From Actinomycetota bacterium (GTDB lineage Bacteria > Actinomycetota > Thermoleophilia > Solirubrobacterales > 70-9): a stretch of DNA of 64,000 nucleotides. The stretch covers positions 27,794-91,793 of the forward strand of contig VAYN01000007.1 of the NCBI GenBank assembly GCA_005885405.1. The letters are read 5' to 3'. The notes under the pieces are model-generated. The model made no database searches. It was not told where the DNA came from and was given only the letters and a program-made list of their open reading frames with translations. Below are positions 40,764-50,239 of the stretch, in pieces (within the stretch, counting starts at the first letter, position 1; each line of letters begins with the position of its first letter). The position numbers were made by a program, and so were the translations under genes.

Positions 40764-40770
40764 CGAACGC

Positions 40771-43572
40771 GTGAGCAGCGATTCCTTCGGCGCCCGTTCG
40801 AGCCTCCAGGTGGGGGGCCGCGAGTTCGAGATCTTCCGGCTTGACGCGCTGCAAGAGCGCTTCGACGTCGCCCGCCTGCCGTACTCGATCAAGGTCCTGC
40901 TGGAGAACGTGCTGCGGCTCGAGGACGGGACCTCGGTTTCCGCCGCCGACGTCGAGGCGATCGCCTCCTGGGACGCGGCCGCTGAGCCCAGCGTCGAGAT
41001 CCCCTTCCAGCCCGCCCGGGTGCTGATGCAGGACTTCACCGGGGTCCCCGCCGTCGTCGACCTGGCCGCGATGCGCGACGCGATGGAGGAGATCGGCGGC
41101 GACCCGGCGGCGATCAATCCGCTCGTCGACGTCGACCTTGTGATCGACCACTCGGTCCAGGTCGACGCCTTCGGCAACGAGCGCGCCTTCGCCGTCAACG
41201 CCGAGCACGACTTCGAGCGCAACCTCGAGCGCTACTCGTTCCTCAAATGGGGCCAGCAGTCCTTCGACAACTTCCGCGTCGTCCCGCCGGCGACCGGGAT
41301 CTGCCACCAGGTCAACCTCGAGTACCTGGCCCAGGTCGTCTACAGCCGCGAGAACGGCGGGGTCCTTCAGGCCTACCCCGACACCCTCGTCGGCACCGAC
41401 TCGCACACGACGATGGTCAACGGGCTCGGCGTCCTCGGCTGGGGCGTCGGCGGAATCGAGGCTGAGGCGGCAATGCTGGGTCAGCCGATCTCGATGCTGC
41501 TGCCGCAGGTGCTCGGCTTCAAGCTCTCCGGCGAGCTGCCGGAGGGGGCGACGGCGACCGATCTCGTCCTCACCGTGACCGAGATGCTGCGCGAGCGCGG
41601 TGTCGTCTCCAAGTTCGTCGAGTTCTTCGGCCCCGGGCTGCCGACCCTCGGCCTCGCCGACCGCGCCACCCTCGGCAACATGTCGCCGGAGTTCGGCTCG
41701 ACCTGCGCGATCTTCCCGGTCGACGCCGAGACCCTGCGCTACCTCGACCTCACCGGCCGCCCGACCGAGACGATCGAGCTGGTCGACGCCTACGCGCGCG
41801 AGCAGGGGATGTTCGCCGACGAGGGCTACGAGGACCCGGTCTTCTCCGACCTGCTGGAGCTCGACCTCGGCGAGGTCGTCCCCAGCCTCGCGGGGCCGAA
41901 ACGCCCCCAGGACCGGGTGCCGCTGGCGCAGGCGAAGGAGTCCTTCCTCGAGGCGATGGGGGAGTTCGACCCCGAGGCCGCAGAGCAGATGGGAAATGGG
42001 CGCGACGAGGCGATCGAAGAGTCCTTCCCCGCCAGTGACCCACCTGCCGAGGACCACGACGACAGCCGCGGCAAGCCCCGCCCTGCCGTCTCCGCCTCGA
42101 CGGCGACCCCCAAGCGCACCAGCGACGCGATCGAGGTCAGCCTCGAGGACGGGACCGAGTTCGACCTCGACCACGGCCGCGTCGTCATCGCCGCGATCAC
42201 CAGCTGCACCAACACGTCCAACCCGAGCGTGATGCTCGGGGCGGGCCTGCTCGCCCGCAAGGCGGTCGAACGGGGCCTGCAGCGCAAGCCCTGGGTGAAG
42301 ACCTCGCTCGCGCCCGGGTCCACGGTCGTCACCGAGTACTTGGAGAAAGCCGGGCTGACCGAGTACCTCGACGCCCTCCAGTTCAACCTCGTCGGCTATG
42401 GCTGCACGACCTGCATCGGCAACAGCGGCCCCCTCCCCGAGCCCATCGCGAGCGCGGTCGAAAAAGCCGACCTCGTCGCCTGCTCCGTCCTCTCCGGCAA
42501 CCGCAATTTCGAAGGCCGCATCAATCCGCACGTGAAGGCCAACTACCTCGCCAGCCCGCCGCTGGTCGTCGCCTACGCGCTTGCCGGCCGCATGGACGTC
42601 GATCTGGTCAACGAGCCGCTGGGGGAGGGACAGGATGGCGAGCCCGTATTTCTGCGCGACGTCTGGCCGAGCGCCGAGGAGGTGAAGGAGGCGGTCGCCG
42701 CCTCCGTCGCCTCGGAGATGTTCGAGCGCAACTACGCCGACGTTTTCAGCGGCGACGAGATGTGGAACGCGGTCGAGGTCCCCTCCGGCGACCGCTACAC
42801 CTGGCCCGACTCCACCTACGTCCGCCGCCCTAGCTTCTTCGAGCAGATGCCTGCCGCGGCCCCCGGAGTCGAGCCGATCTCCGGTGCCCGCGCCCTCGCG
42901 GTGCTGAGCGATTCGGTCACGACCGACCACATCTCCCCGGCGGGAGCGATCAAACGCGACAGCCCGGCTGGCAGCTGGCTGATGGAAAGCGGGGTCGAGG
43001 TCAAGGACTCCAACTCCTACGGCGCCCGTCGCGGCAACCACGAGGTGATGATCCGCGGCACCTTCGCCAACATCCGCCTCCGCAACCAGCTGGTCGAGCG
43101 CGCCGGCGGCTACACCCGGCACTTCCCCGACGGCGCGGAGACGACGATCTACGAGGCGGCGATGAGCTACGCCGCCGATGGAGTCCCGCTGGTGGTCCTG
43201 GCGGGCAAAGAGTACGGCTCCGGCTCCTCGCGCGACTGGGCGGCGAAGGGGACGAAACTCCTTGGGGTCCGCGCCGTGATCGCCGAGAGCTACGAGCGCA
43301 TCCACCGCTCCAACCTGATCGGGATGGGCGTGTTGCCCCTGCAGTTCGCCGCAGGCGATAGCGCTGCCTCGCTCGGGCTTGACGGCTCCGAGCGTTTCGA
43401 CGTTGGCGACCTCGAAGAAGGGCGGGCGAAAGAGGTGACCGTCACCGCTCGCGCCGACGACGGAACCGAGAAGACCTTCACCGCGACGGTAAGGCTGGAC
43501 ACGCCGAACGAGGTCACCTACTTCGCCAACGGCGGCATCCTCCAGACCGTCCTGCGCAAGTTAAAAGGGTAG
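40771..43572 (+). CDS. acnA: Aconitate hydratase
   Basis: 933 residues, AcnA type 4Fe-4S enzyme isomerising citrate and isocitrate. Cluster and active-site landmarks: [14 protein letters not shown] (first Cys), [14 protein letters not shown] (second and third Cys), [16 protein letters not shown] and [18 protein letters not shown]-like domain order is preserved. Between domains there is an acidic insert (about residues 395-450) carrying [13 protein letters not shown], a peptide I know mainly from small actinobacterial proteins and actinobacterial aconitases. GTG start with TAGACT -10. Monocistronic, with its own structured 3' region. Confidence 0.93.
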   Translation: MSSDSFGARSSLQVGGREFEIFRLDALQERFDVARLPYSIKVLLENVLRLEDGTSVSAADVEAIASWDAAAEPSVEIPFQPARVLMQDFTGVPAVVDLAAMRDAMEEIGGDPAAINPLVDVDLVIDHSVQVDAFGNERAFAVNAEHDFERNLERYSFLKWGQQSFDNFRVVPPATGICHQVNLEYLAQVVYSRENGGVLQAYPDTLVGTDSHTTMVNGLGVLGWGVGGIEAEAAMLGQPISMLLPQVLGFKLSGELPEGATATDLVLTVTEMLRERGVVSKFVEFFGPGLPTLGLADRATLGNMSPEFGSTCAIFPVDAETLRYLDLTGRPTETIELVDAYAREQGMFADEGYEDPVFSDLLELDLGEVVPSLAGPKRPQDRVPLAQAKESFLEAMGEFDPEAAEQMGNGRDEAIEESFPASDPPAEDHDDSRGKPRPAVSASTATPKRTSDAIEVSLEDGTEFDLDHGRVVIAAITSCTNTSNPSVMLGAGLLARKAVERGLQRKPWVKTSLAPGSTVVTEYLEKAGLTEYLDALQFNLVGYGCTTCIGNSGPLPEPIASAVEKADLVACSVLSGNRNFEGRINPHVKANYLASPPLVVAYALAGRMDVDLVNEPLGEGQDGEPVFLRDVWPSAEEVKEAVAASVASEMFERNYADVFSGDEMWNAVEVPSGDRYTWPDSTYVRRPSFFEQMPAAAPGVEPISGARALAVLSDSVTTDHISPAGAIKRDSPAGSWLMESGVEVKDSNSYGARRGNHEVMIRGTFANIRLRNQLVERAGGYTRHFPDGAETTIYEAAMSYAADGVPLVVLAGKEYGSGSSRDWAAKGTKLLGVRAVIAESYERIHRSNLIGMGVLPLQFAAGDSAASLGLDGSERFDVGDLEEGRAKEVTVTARADDGTEKTFTATVRLDTPNEVTYFANGGILQTVLRKLKG

Positions 43573-43585
43573 GCGCAGCGGGGCC

Positions 43586-43701
43586 GCGGGAGGCAGGGGG
43601 GTCCGCGCGACCCTCACTGCACCTGTGCGCGTCGGTAGCCAGGGAGGGATGCCGACGCGAGCCGTTCCCCCTGGCGGGACTGCCCTGAGGAACAGTCAGG
43701 G
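43586..43701. other. Structured intergenic region (terminator or small RNA candidate)
   Basis: Between acnA and the convergent DUF3817 gene (178 nt) three stems are visible: CAGGGGG (43594-43600) with CCCCCTG (43667-43673), CGCGTCGG (43628-43635) with CCGACGCG (43652-43659), and CCCTGA (43683-43688) with TCAGGG (43696-43701). The left flank (43586-43604) resembles the arm of palindrome D1 (GCGGGAGGC then GGGGGTCC). No open frame of note. Confidence 0.4.
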
Positions 43702-43749
43702 TTTAGCTATACCGGCTCGAACCCCCTCGGTCAAGCAGAATCGAGCGCT

Positions 43750-44115
43750 TTAGGTACGTTCATGGGCGCTTTCCGGGGACGGCTTTTGCGAAATCGGGTG
43801 TCTGGCGATCCCCCAGCCCTTGCGCTCGATCAGCTCGATCGCGGTGACGCTGCCGACCGGCCCGACCGGGGTCAGGGTGGCGGCGAGCAGGGTGTAGGGG
43901 GCCTCCTTGCGGATGCAGGCGATCCAGATCACGACACAGAGGGCGATGAAGCCGAGGCCATGGGCCCAGCCGAAGAGCATCGTCTCGGTCTCAAACCCCG
44001 GCACCAGCCAGAAGAGGAGCAGGCCGCCGAAGATCGCGAGCTCGATCCAGGAAAGGCGCTTGACCCAGACGAAGAGCTCGCCCGGAACGGGCTTCTCGAA
44101 CGGCTTGCGGGCCAT
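43750..44115 (-). CDS. DUF3817-type small membrane protein
   Basis: 121 residues with three TM helices: LSWIELAIFGGLLLFWLV, the GWAHGLGFIALCVVIWIA segment and the weaker LLAATLTPVGPVGSV. The WAHG motif in the second helix and the PVGP turn are typical of DUF3817. Function unknown for the family. It begins 5 nt after the kgd stop on the same strand, so it is probably translated from the kgd message. Confidence 0.72.
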   Translation of the reverse strand: MARKPFEKPVPGELFVWVKRLSWIELAIFGGLLLFWLVPGFETETMLFGWAHGLGFIALCVVIWIACIRKEAPYTLLAATLTPVGPVGSVTAIELIERKGWGIARHPISQKPSPESAHERT

Positions 44116-44120
44116 CTCAG

Positions 44121-47100
44121 CTAGTTGGAGGGGGTGAGCGCGGTGAGGACGATGCGCTCCTGCTCCCGCGCGTGGGCACCGGAGTAGCCCTCGCCGGTGC
44201 TGGCGCGACCCTGGCGGCCGATGTAGGTGAGGGTGACGCCCTCGGGCAGGACGTCGGGCATCCGTCGCGACATCACCTTCCAGGCGCCCATGTTGCGCGG
44301 CTCCTCCTGGACCCAGGCGATCTCCTTCAGGTTCGGGTAGGAGGCGATCAGCCGTTCCAGCTGTTCCTTCGCGAAGGGGTAGAGGACCTCGACGCGGGCG
44401 ATGGCGACGTTCTCGGCGCCGCCGCGGCGCTCGTTGCCGTCCATGTCGTAGTAGACCTTGCCGGTGCAGAGGACGAGCCGCTCGACCTTCTCCCGCCGCT
44501 CGCCGGCAGTCGGGTCGTCGAGGATGAACTGCAGTTCGCCGTCGGTCAGCTCCTCCAGGGTGGCGGCGGCGCCGGCGTGGCGCAGCAGCCCCTTCGGGGT
44601 GAAGACGATCAGCGGCCGCGGCTTCTTGATCAGCGCCTGGCGGCGCAGCAGGTGGAAGTACTGGGCGGCGGTGGTCGGGTAGGCGATGCGGATGTTGCCC
44701 TCGGCGCCGAGGGCGAGGAAGCGCTCGATCCGCGCGCTCGAGTGCTCCGGGCCCGAGCCCTCGTAGCCGTGCGGCAGCAGCAGGGTGAGACGGCTGGTCT
44801 GGCCCCACTTCGACTCGCCGGAGACGATGAAGCTGTCGACGATCACCTGGCCGGCGTTGGCGAAGTCGCCGAACTGGGCCTCCCAGAGGACGAGCGCGCT
44901 TGGGCTCGCCGCCGAGTAGCCGTACTCGAAGCCGAGGCAGGCGGTCTCCGAGAGGGGGCTGTTGTAGAGCTCAAACGGGGCGGAGGCCTCCTCGAGGTGC
45001 TTCATCGGCGTGTACTCAAGGCCGGTGTTCTCGTCGTGGAGGACGAGGTGGCGGTGGGAGAAGGTGCCGCGCTCGGTGTCCTGGCCGGTGAGGCGGATGT
45101 GGACGCCGTCGGTCAGCAGCGTGCCAAAGGCGAGCGCCTCGGCCTGGCCGAAGTCAACCCCGCCCTGCTCGAGCGCCTCGACTCGCCGCTGGAGCGGGCG
45201 GCGCAGCTTGCGGTGGACGTTGAAGCCCTCGGGGGTCTTCAGCAGCTCCTCGTTGATCGCGCGCAGCTTCTCGGCCCCGACCGCGGTGTGGACGGGCGGG
45301 CTGGCGGTGCGATCAAGCAGTTCGCCGGTCTGGGTGGTGCCGGTGACCGTCGGGTCCTCGTACTCGCCGGACTCCATCTTCTCGCGCAGGCCTTTCAGCG
45401 CCCCGGACATCTCGGCGTGGCGCTCGTCGGAGGCCTTGCCGACCTCCTCGGCGGAGACGGTGCCGTCCTCGATCAGCTTCTCGGCGTAGAGCTCAGAGAC
45501 CGGCGGGTGGGACTTGATCTTCGCCGCCATCGTCGGCTGGGTGTAGGCGGGCTCGTCGGTCTCGTTGTGGCCGAAGCGGCGGTAGCCGATGACGTCGATG
45601 ACGACGTCGCGGCACCAGCGCTCGCGATAGGCCATCGCCAGCCGCACGGCGGCGATGCAGCCCTCGACGTCGTCGGCGTTGACATGGATGATCGGGACGT
45701 TGAACCCCTTCGCCATGTCGGCGGCGTAGGGGGTCGAGCGGGCGTCCGAGGGGTCGGTGGTGAAGCCGACCTGGTTGTTCTGGATCACGTGCACGGTGCC
45801 GCCGGTGCTGTAGCCGGGCAGCGCCTGCAGGTTGAGCGTCTCGGCGACGACGCCCTGGGCGGGGAAGGCGGCGTCGCCGTGCAGGAGCACCGGCACCGCG
45901 CGCTTGTGGTCGAGGCTGAGGTTCGGCCCCTCGAAGTCCTGCTGGAGGAAGCGGGTGCCGCCGGTGACGACGGGGTCGACGAACTCGAGGTGGCTCGGGT
46001 TCGGGTAGAGGCGGACCGAGATCTTCTTGCCGTCGCCGGTCTCATAGACCCCGCGGTGGCCGTAGTGGTACTTGACGTCGCCGGTGCCCCCGTGCGGAAT
46101 CGAGGCGACGGCCTTGACCGCGTCGATCTGCTTGGAGCCCTCGAACTCGGCCAGGATCGACTCGACCGAGCGGCCGAGGTTGTGGGCGAGGACGCTGAGG
46201 CGACCGCGGTGGGCCATCCCGAAGACGACCTCCTCGGCCTCGGCGCGCTGGGCAAGGGTGACGACTTCGTCGAGCATCGGGACGACGGCGTCAAGCCCCT
46301 CGATCGAGAACATCTTTTGGCCCAAATACGCTTTCTCGAGGAAGCGCTCGAACTGGAAGACGTCAATCAGCCGGTTCAGCAGGCGCTTTTTCTCCTCGTC
46401 GGTGAGGGGCTGGCGGTGCGCCCCCGTCTCGATCATCTCCCGCAGCCAGATCCGCTGCTGGTGGGAGGAGAGGTGCTCGACCTGGTAGCCGATCGTGCCG
46501 CAGTAGGCGTCGCGCATCCGCGGCAACGCCTCGAGCAGGGTTTCGCCGGGGACGCCGATGCGGAGGATCGAGGCCGGGATCCGCGCCATCAGCTCGGGGG
46601 TGAGGTTGACGTTCTCCGGCTGCAGCGCCGGGTCCCCTTTCGGCTCGGAGCCGAGCGGATCGAGGTGCGCGGCGAGGTGGCCGTGAGTGCGGTATGCCTT
46701 CAGCAGCGAGGTCGCCGCCTGCACCGCCTGCAGCAGCTCTTCGTCGATCTGGCCGGGGGCGGTGCTGGCCTCAGCAGCCGGGGCCGCGGCGGAGAGCGGC
46801 GGCGCCGAGGCCGAGGCGGGGTGAGCGTTGGTGACGAGGGCGGCGTCGAAGCCGAGATCTTTGGCGACCGCCTCGTAGAACCCGTCCTCGCCCTGAAGCA
46901 GTTCCTCGACCCGCCGCAGGAAGGCGCCGGACTCGGCGCCCTGGATGACGCGGTGGTCGTAGGTAGAGGTCAGCGTCATCACTTTGCTGACGCCGAGCTG
47001 CTTCAGCCGTTCCGGCGAGGCGTGCTTCCACTCGGGCGGGTAGGCGATCGAGCCGGTGGCGATGATCGCGCTCTGGCCGCTGAGCAGGCGCGGCACCGAG

Positions 47101-48167
47101 GCCATCGTCCCGATCCCGCCCGGGTTGGTGAGGCTGATGTTGGTCCCCTGGAAGTCGTCGGCGGAGAGTTTGTTCTCGCGCGTCTTCGCGATCAGCTCTT
47201 CGTAGCGGGAGTGGAAACCGGTGAAGTCGAGCCCGTCGGCGCCCTTGATCGCGGGGACCATGAGGGTGTGGGAGCCGTCTTTCTTCTCGACGTCGACGGC
47301 GATTCCGAGGTTGACGGGGCTGCCGTCGATCGCGAACGGCTTGCCGTCTTCTTCGGCAAAGACCCTGACCATCACCGGGAACTCTTTCGTCGCCTCGACG
47401 ATCGCCCAGGCGATGAGGTGCGTGAAGGAGACCTTCAGCCCGCGGTCTTTGAGGACCGAGTTGATCGCCTTCCGTTTCGCATCCAGCGTGTCGACAGCGA
47501 TCGTGCGGAAAGAGGTCGCAGTCGGGACGGCCCGACTTTCATCCATCGCATTGGCAAGCATCGCCGCGGCCCCGCGCAACTGCTTAGCCTCACCCTGGGC
47601 GGCGGCAGCAGTGGTCCCGTTCCCCCCGCCGTTCGCCTGCAACACATCGTCCTTGGTGACCTTGGCACCCGGCCCCGAACCCTTAACCGAACCCAGATCC
47701 ACTCCGTTGGCCTCAGCAACTCTCCGAGCCACAGGCGTAGCACGTACATCCGCGCCCGAGCCGTTGCCTGACCCGTTCGAACCCTGACCAGAATCCCCGC
47801 CTTTAGGCGCGGGTGGCGTCGTAGGGGGGACCCCCTGCTGCTCTGCAGCTGGGGGTGGGTCCCCTGCGTCGACAGGACCCGCGCCCCCAGCGCTTGGTCC
47901 CTGATCAGTCCCACCATCCCCCGCTTCCATCTCAGCCAAGGGAGCACCCACGGGAACCTCGTCGTCGACCTGAGCGACGATCTTGGTGATCACCCCGTCC
48001 ATAGGCGCCGGCACCTCAGCGTCGACCTTGTCCGTCGACACCTCGACGACGGTGTCCCCCTCCTTGACCGAGTCCCCCTCGGCCACATGCCATTCGAGAA
48101 CGATGCCCTCGGTCACGGACTCGCCCATCTCGGGCATGGTGATCTGGACCGTCGCCGTCTCTGGCAT
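44121..48167 (-). CDS. kgd: 2-oxoglutarate dehydrogenase, E2-E1 fusion with N-terminal lipoyl and subunit-binding domains
   Basis: 1348 residues. N-terminal lipoyl domain (residues 5-82, lipoyl-Lys in STDKVDAE, Lys47), Pro/Gly/Ser linker (83-138), peripheral-subunit-binding domain (139-177, ATPVARRVAEANGVDL), succinyltransferase catalytic domain (about 200-430, active His in TYDHRVIQG, His405), then the ThDP-dependent E1 part (475-1348, GMAHRGRLSVL, ALLHGDAAF in VLLHGDAAF, HGYEGSGPEHSSAR). Kgd/OdhA of mycobacteria and corynebacteria have E2 and E1 fused but lack lipoyl and binding domains; here one chain could run E1 and E2 chemistry and needs only E3. A TAGACT -10 lies 10 nt before the ATG. 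The linker DNA forms a hairpin (47848-47891). Confidence 0.93.
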   Translation of the reverse strand: MPETATVQITMPEMGESVTEGIVLEWHVAEGDSVKEGDTVVEVSTDKVDAEVPAPMDGVITKIVAQVDDEVPVGAPLAEMEAGDGGTDQGPSAGGAGPVDAGDPPPAAEQQGVPPTTPPAPKGGDSGQGSNGSGNGSGADVRATPVARRVAEANGVDLGSVKGSGPGAKVTKDDVLQANGGGNGTTAAAAQGEAKQLRGAAAMLANAMDESRAVPTATSFRTIAVDTLDAKRKAINSVLKDRGLKVSFTHLIAWAIVEATKEFPVMVRVFAEEDGKPFAIDGSPVNLGIAVDVEKKDGSHTLMVPAIKGADGLDFTGFHSRYEELIAKTRENKLSADDFQGTNISLTNPGGIGTMASVPRLLSGQSAIIATGSIAYPPEWKHASPERLKQLGVSKVMTLTSTYDHRVIQGAESGAFLRRVEELLQGEDGFYEAVAKDLGFDAALVTNAHPASASAPPLSAAAPAAEASTAPGQIDEELLQAVQAATSLLKAYRTHGHLAAHLDPLGSEPKGDPALQPENVNLTPELMARIPASILRIGVPGETLLEALPRMRDAYCGTIGYQVEHLSSHQQRIWLREMIETGAHRQPLTDEEKKRLLNRLIDVFQFERFLEKAYLGQKMFSIEGLDAVVPMLDEVVTLAQRAEAEEVVFGMAHRGRLSVLAHNLGRSVESILAEFEGSKQIDAVKAVASIPHGGTGDVKYHYGHRGVYETGDGKKISVRLYPNPSHLEFVDPVVTGGTRFLQQDFEGPNLSLDHKRAVPVLLHGDAAFPAQGVVAETLNLQALPGYSTGGTVHVIQNNQVGFTTDPSDARSTPYAADMAKGFNVPIIHVNADDVEGCIAAVRLAMAYRERWCRDVVIDVIGYRRFGHNETDEPAYTQPTMAAKIKSHPPVSELYAEKLIEDGTVSAEEVGKASDERHAEMSGALKGLREKMESGEYEDPTVTGTTQTGELLDRTASPPVHTAVGAEKLRAINEELLKTPEGFNVHRKLRRPLQRRVEALEQGGVDFGQAEALAFGTLLTDGVHIRLTGQDTERGTFSHRHLVLHDENTGLEYTPMKHLEEASAPFELYNSPLSETACLGFEYGYSAASPSALVLWEAQFGDFANAGQVIVDSFIVSGESKWGQTSRLTLLLPHGYEGSGPEHSSARIERFLALGAEGNIRIAYPTTAAQYFHLLRRQALIKKPRPLIVFTPKGLLRHAGAAATLEELTDGELQFILDDPTAGERREKVERLVLCTGKVYYDMDGNERRGGAENVAIARVEVLYPFAKEQLERLIASYPNLKEIAWVQEEPRNMGAWKVMSRRMPDVLPEGVTLTYIGRQGRASTGEGYSGAHAREQERIVLTALTPSN
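47848..47891 (-). repeat. Hairpin within the kgd linker coding sequence
   Basis: GCTGGGGG (47848-47855) pairs with CCCCCAGC (47884-47891) and GGGTCC (47857-47862) with GGACCC (47875-47880), with a small bulge. An overlapping alternative pairs AGGGG at 47823 with CCCCT at 47865. It encodes part of the Pro/Ala/Gly linker (about residues 93-107). Confidence 0.5.
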
Positions 48168-48177
48168 CTCTGGGCTC

Positions 48178-48183
48178 AGTCTA
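48178..48183 (-). promoter_or_regulatory. -10 hexamer TAGACT, leaderless promoter candidate for kgd
   Basis: Minus-strand TAGACT ends 10 nt before the kgd ATG at 48167, within a 62-nt divergent spacer. Confidence 0.4.
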
Positions 48184-48215
48184 AGGAAGTTGGTTTACGG
48201 GGGCCGCCATAGAGA

Positions 48216-48221
48216 TACCCT
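48216..48221 (+). promoter_or_regulatory. -10 hexamer TACCCT, leaderless promoter candidate
   Basis: TACCCT ends 8 nt before the ATG at 48230; TTTACG at 48194-48199 is a possible -35 at 16 bp spacing. Confidence 0.45.
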
Positions 48222-48229
48222 GGTACCCG

Positions 48230-50221
48230 ATGAGCTACTTCGTCACCGGCGCGACCGGCTTCATCGGTCGCAATCTCGTCCAGAAACTCCTGCAGCGGGA
48301 GGGCACGATCTACGCCCTCGTGCGGGCGGGGTCGCGCGGTCGCCTCGAGGAGCTGCGGACCGGGTTCGGCGCTGACGGCGCCCGCATCGTCCCGATCACC
48401 GGCGATCTCTCCCAGCCTGGACTCGGTGTCTCCGAGGAGGACTTGCTGACGATGCGGGGGGAGATCAAACACTTCTTCCACCTCGCCGCGGTCTACGACC
48501 TCACCGCCGACGCCGAGACCCAGGAGGTCGCCAACGTCGAGGGGACGCGCCACGCGATCGAGCTCGCCGGCGCGCTCGAGGCGGGCTGCTTCCACCAGGT
48601 CAGCTCGATCGCCGCCGCCGGCCTCTACCGGGGGGTCTGGACCGAGGACATGTTCGACGAGGCCGAACAGCTGGACAACAACCCCTACTTCCGCACCAAG
48701 CACGAGTCCGAGCGGCTGGTCCGCGACGAGTGCCAGCGCCCCTGGCGCGTCTACCGGCCGGGGATCGTCGTCGGCGATTCGCGGACCGGGGAGATCGACA
48801 AGATCGACGGGCCCTACTTCATGTTCAAGAGCCTGCAGCGGCTGCGCCGGGTGGCGCCGAGCTGGCTGCCATTCCTCGGCATCGAAGGCGGTGAGATCAA
48901 CATCGTCCCGGTCGACTACGTCGCCGCGGCGATCGACTTCCTCGCCCACAAGCCGCGGCTGAACGGGCGCGCCTTCCACCTCACCGACCCCAACCCGCAC
49001 ACCGCGGGCGAGGTGATGAACATCTTCGCCCGCGCCGCCGACGCGCCGCAGATGGCGGTGCGGCTCGACAGCGACGTCACCGAGCCGGCGACCGGTGCCG
49101 TGCGGACGGCGCTGAAGCTGTTCCCGCCGGCGAAGCGGGCCGCCAAGGTCGCGCTCGACCAGCTCGGCCTGCCGGCCGAGGTCCTCGGCTACATCGATTA
49201 CCCGACGACCTTCGACTCGACGAAAACGCAGAAAGCGCTGAAGGACTCGGGGCTCGAGGTGCCGCCGCTGGAGAGCTACGCGGCGCGGATCTGGGACTAC
49301 TGGGAGCGCAATCTCGATCCCGACCTCTTCAAGGACCGCTCGCTCTCGGGCGCGGTCCGGGGCAAAGTCATCCTCATCACCGGCGCCTCCTCGGGGATCG
49401 GCAAAGCGACCGCGGTCAAGGTCGCCGACGCCGGCGCGACGGTGCTGCTCGTCGCCCGCTCGCTCGACAAGCTGGAGGAGACGAAAGAGGAGATCGTCGC
49501 CGGCGGCGGCACCGCCCACATCCACCAGTGCGACCTCTCCGACATCGAGGACATCGAGCGGATGGCTGAGGAGGTCCTCACCTACCACGGTCACGTCGAC
49601 ATCCTCGTCAACAACGCCGGGCGCTCAATCCGGCGCTCGATCGCCCTCTCCTACGACCGCTACCACGACTTCGAGCGCACGATCCAGCTCAACTACCTCG
49701 GCGCTGTGCGGCTGATCCTGGCCCTGCTGCCGGCGATGCGCGGCCGCAAGCACGGCCACATCATCAACATCAGCTCGATCGGGACCCAGACCAACCCGCC
49801 GCGGTTTTCGGCCTACGTCGCCTCAAAGGCGGCGCTTGACGCCTTCAGCCGCGTGATCGCCTCCGAGGTCGTCGACGACAACGTCCACCTGACGACGATC
49901 AACATGCCGCTGGTGCGGACGCCGATGATCGCGCCGACGCGGATGTACGACATGTTCCCGGCGATCACCCCCGAGGAGGCGGCGGAGATGATCACCAAGG
50001 CGATGATCAACCGCCCGAAGAAGGTCGCAACGCGCCTCGGCAACTTCGGCGAGCTGCTCTACGCGGTGGCGCCGAAGGCAAGCGACTCGATCCTCAACAC
50101 CGCCTACAAGCTCTTCCCCGATTCGCAGGCGGCGAAAGGGAAAAAAGAGGAGGCGCGCGACAAAGCGCCTTCCACTGAGGCCGTCGCCTTTGCGCACCTG
50201 ATGAAAGGCGTGCACTGGTAG
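48230..50221 (+). CDS. Bifunctional acyl-CoA/fatty-acyl reductase-like double SDR
   Basis: 663 residues made of two Rossmann domains. N-terminal extended SDR (1-370): FVTGATGFIGRNLVQ, FHLAAVYDL, NPYFRTKHESE (Tyr-x3-Lys) and VYRPGIVVGDS, as in thioester reductases. C-terminal classical SDR (about 378-663): KVILITGASSGIGKAT, VNNAGRSIRRS, INISSIGTQ and FSAYVASKAALDA. This two-domain layout and length match mycobacterial AcrA1 (Rv3391), thought to reduce acyl-CoA to aldehyde or alcohol; a role in wax or ether lipid formation would fit the alkyl-DHAP-synthase-like gene next door. ATG start with TACCCT hexamer. Confidence 0.72.
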   Translation: MSYFVTGATGFIGRNLVQKLLQREGTIYALVRAGSRGRLEELRTGFGADGARIVPITGDLSQPGLGVSEEDLLTMRGEIKHFFHLAAVYDLTADAETQEVANVEGTRHAIELAGALEAGCFHQVSSIAAAGLYRGVWTEDMFDEAEQLDNNPYFRTKHESERLVRDECQRPWRVYRPGIVVGDSRTGEIDKIDGPYFMFKSLQRLRRVAPSWLPFLGIEGGEINIVPVDYVAAAIDFLAHKPRLNGRAFHLTDPNPHTAGEVMNIFARAADAPQMAVRLDSDVTEPATGAVRTALKLFPPAKRAAKVALDQLGLPAEVLGYIDYPTTFDSTKTQKALKDSGLEVPPLESYAARIWDYWERNLDPDLFKDRSLSGAVRGKVILITGASSGIGKATAVKVADAGATVLLVARSLDKLEETKEEIVAGGGTAHIHQCDLSDIEDIERMAEEVLTYHGHVDILVNNAGRSIRRSIALSYDRYHDFERTIQLNYLGAVRLILALLPAMRGRKHGHIINISSIGTQTNPPRFSAYVASKAALDAFSRVIASEVVDDNVHLTTINMPLVRTPMIAPTRMYDMFPAITPEEAAEMITKAMINRPKKVATRLGNFGELLYAVAPKASDSILNTAYKLFPDSQAAKGKKEEARDKAPSTEAVAFAHLMKGVHW

Positions 50222-50227
50222 TCGCGG

Positions 50228-50233
50228 TAGGTT
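50228..50233 (+). promoter_or_regulatory. -10 hexamer TAGGTT, leaderless promoter candidate
   Basis: TAGGTT ends 6 nt before the ATG at 50240 and 7 nt after the stop of the upstream gene, so the flavoprotein gene may have its own start in addition to readthrough. Confidence 0.4.
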
Positions 50234-50239
50234 GACCCC

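Noticed and set aside
39697-43305. 1202-codon open frame antisense to aconitase
   Set aside because: Composition typical of a shadow (long runs of Arg, Asp, Gly, Val, no domains); the sense frame is clear aconitase and the 5' part crosses the riboswitch.
43700-43735. T-loop-like GGTTCGAGCC on the minus strand as a possible tRNA or tmRNA end
   Set aside because: No matching T-stem, anticodon arm or acceptor stem around it.
44172-47771. 1199-codon open frame antisense to kgd
   Set aside because: Same reasoning: no recognisable domain, and the minus strand is a clear four-domain enzyme.
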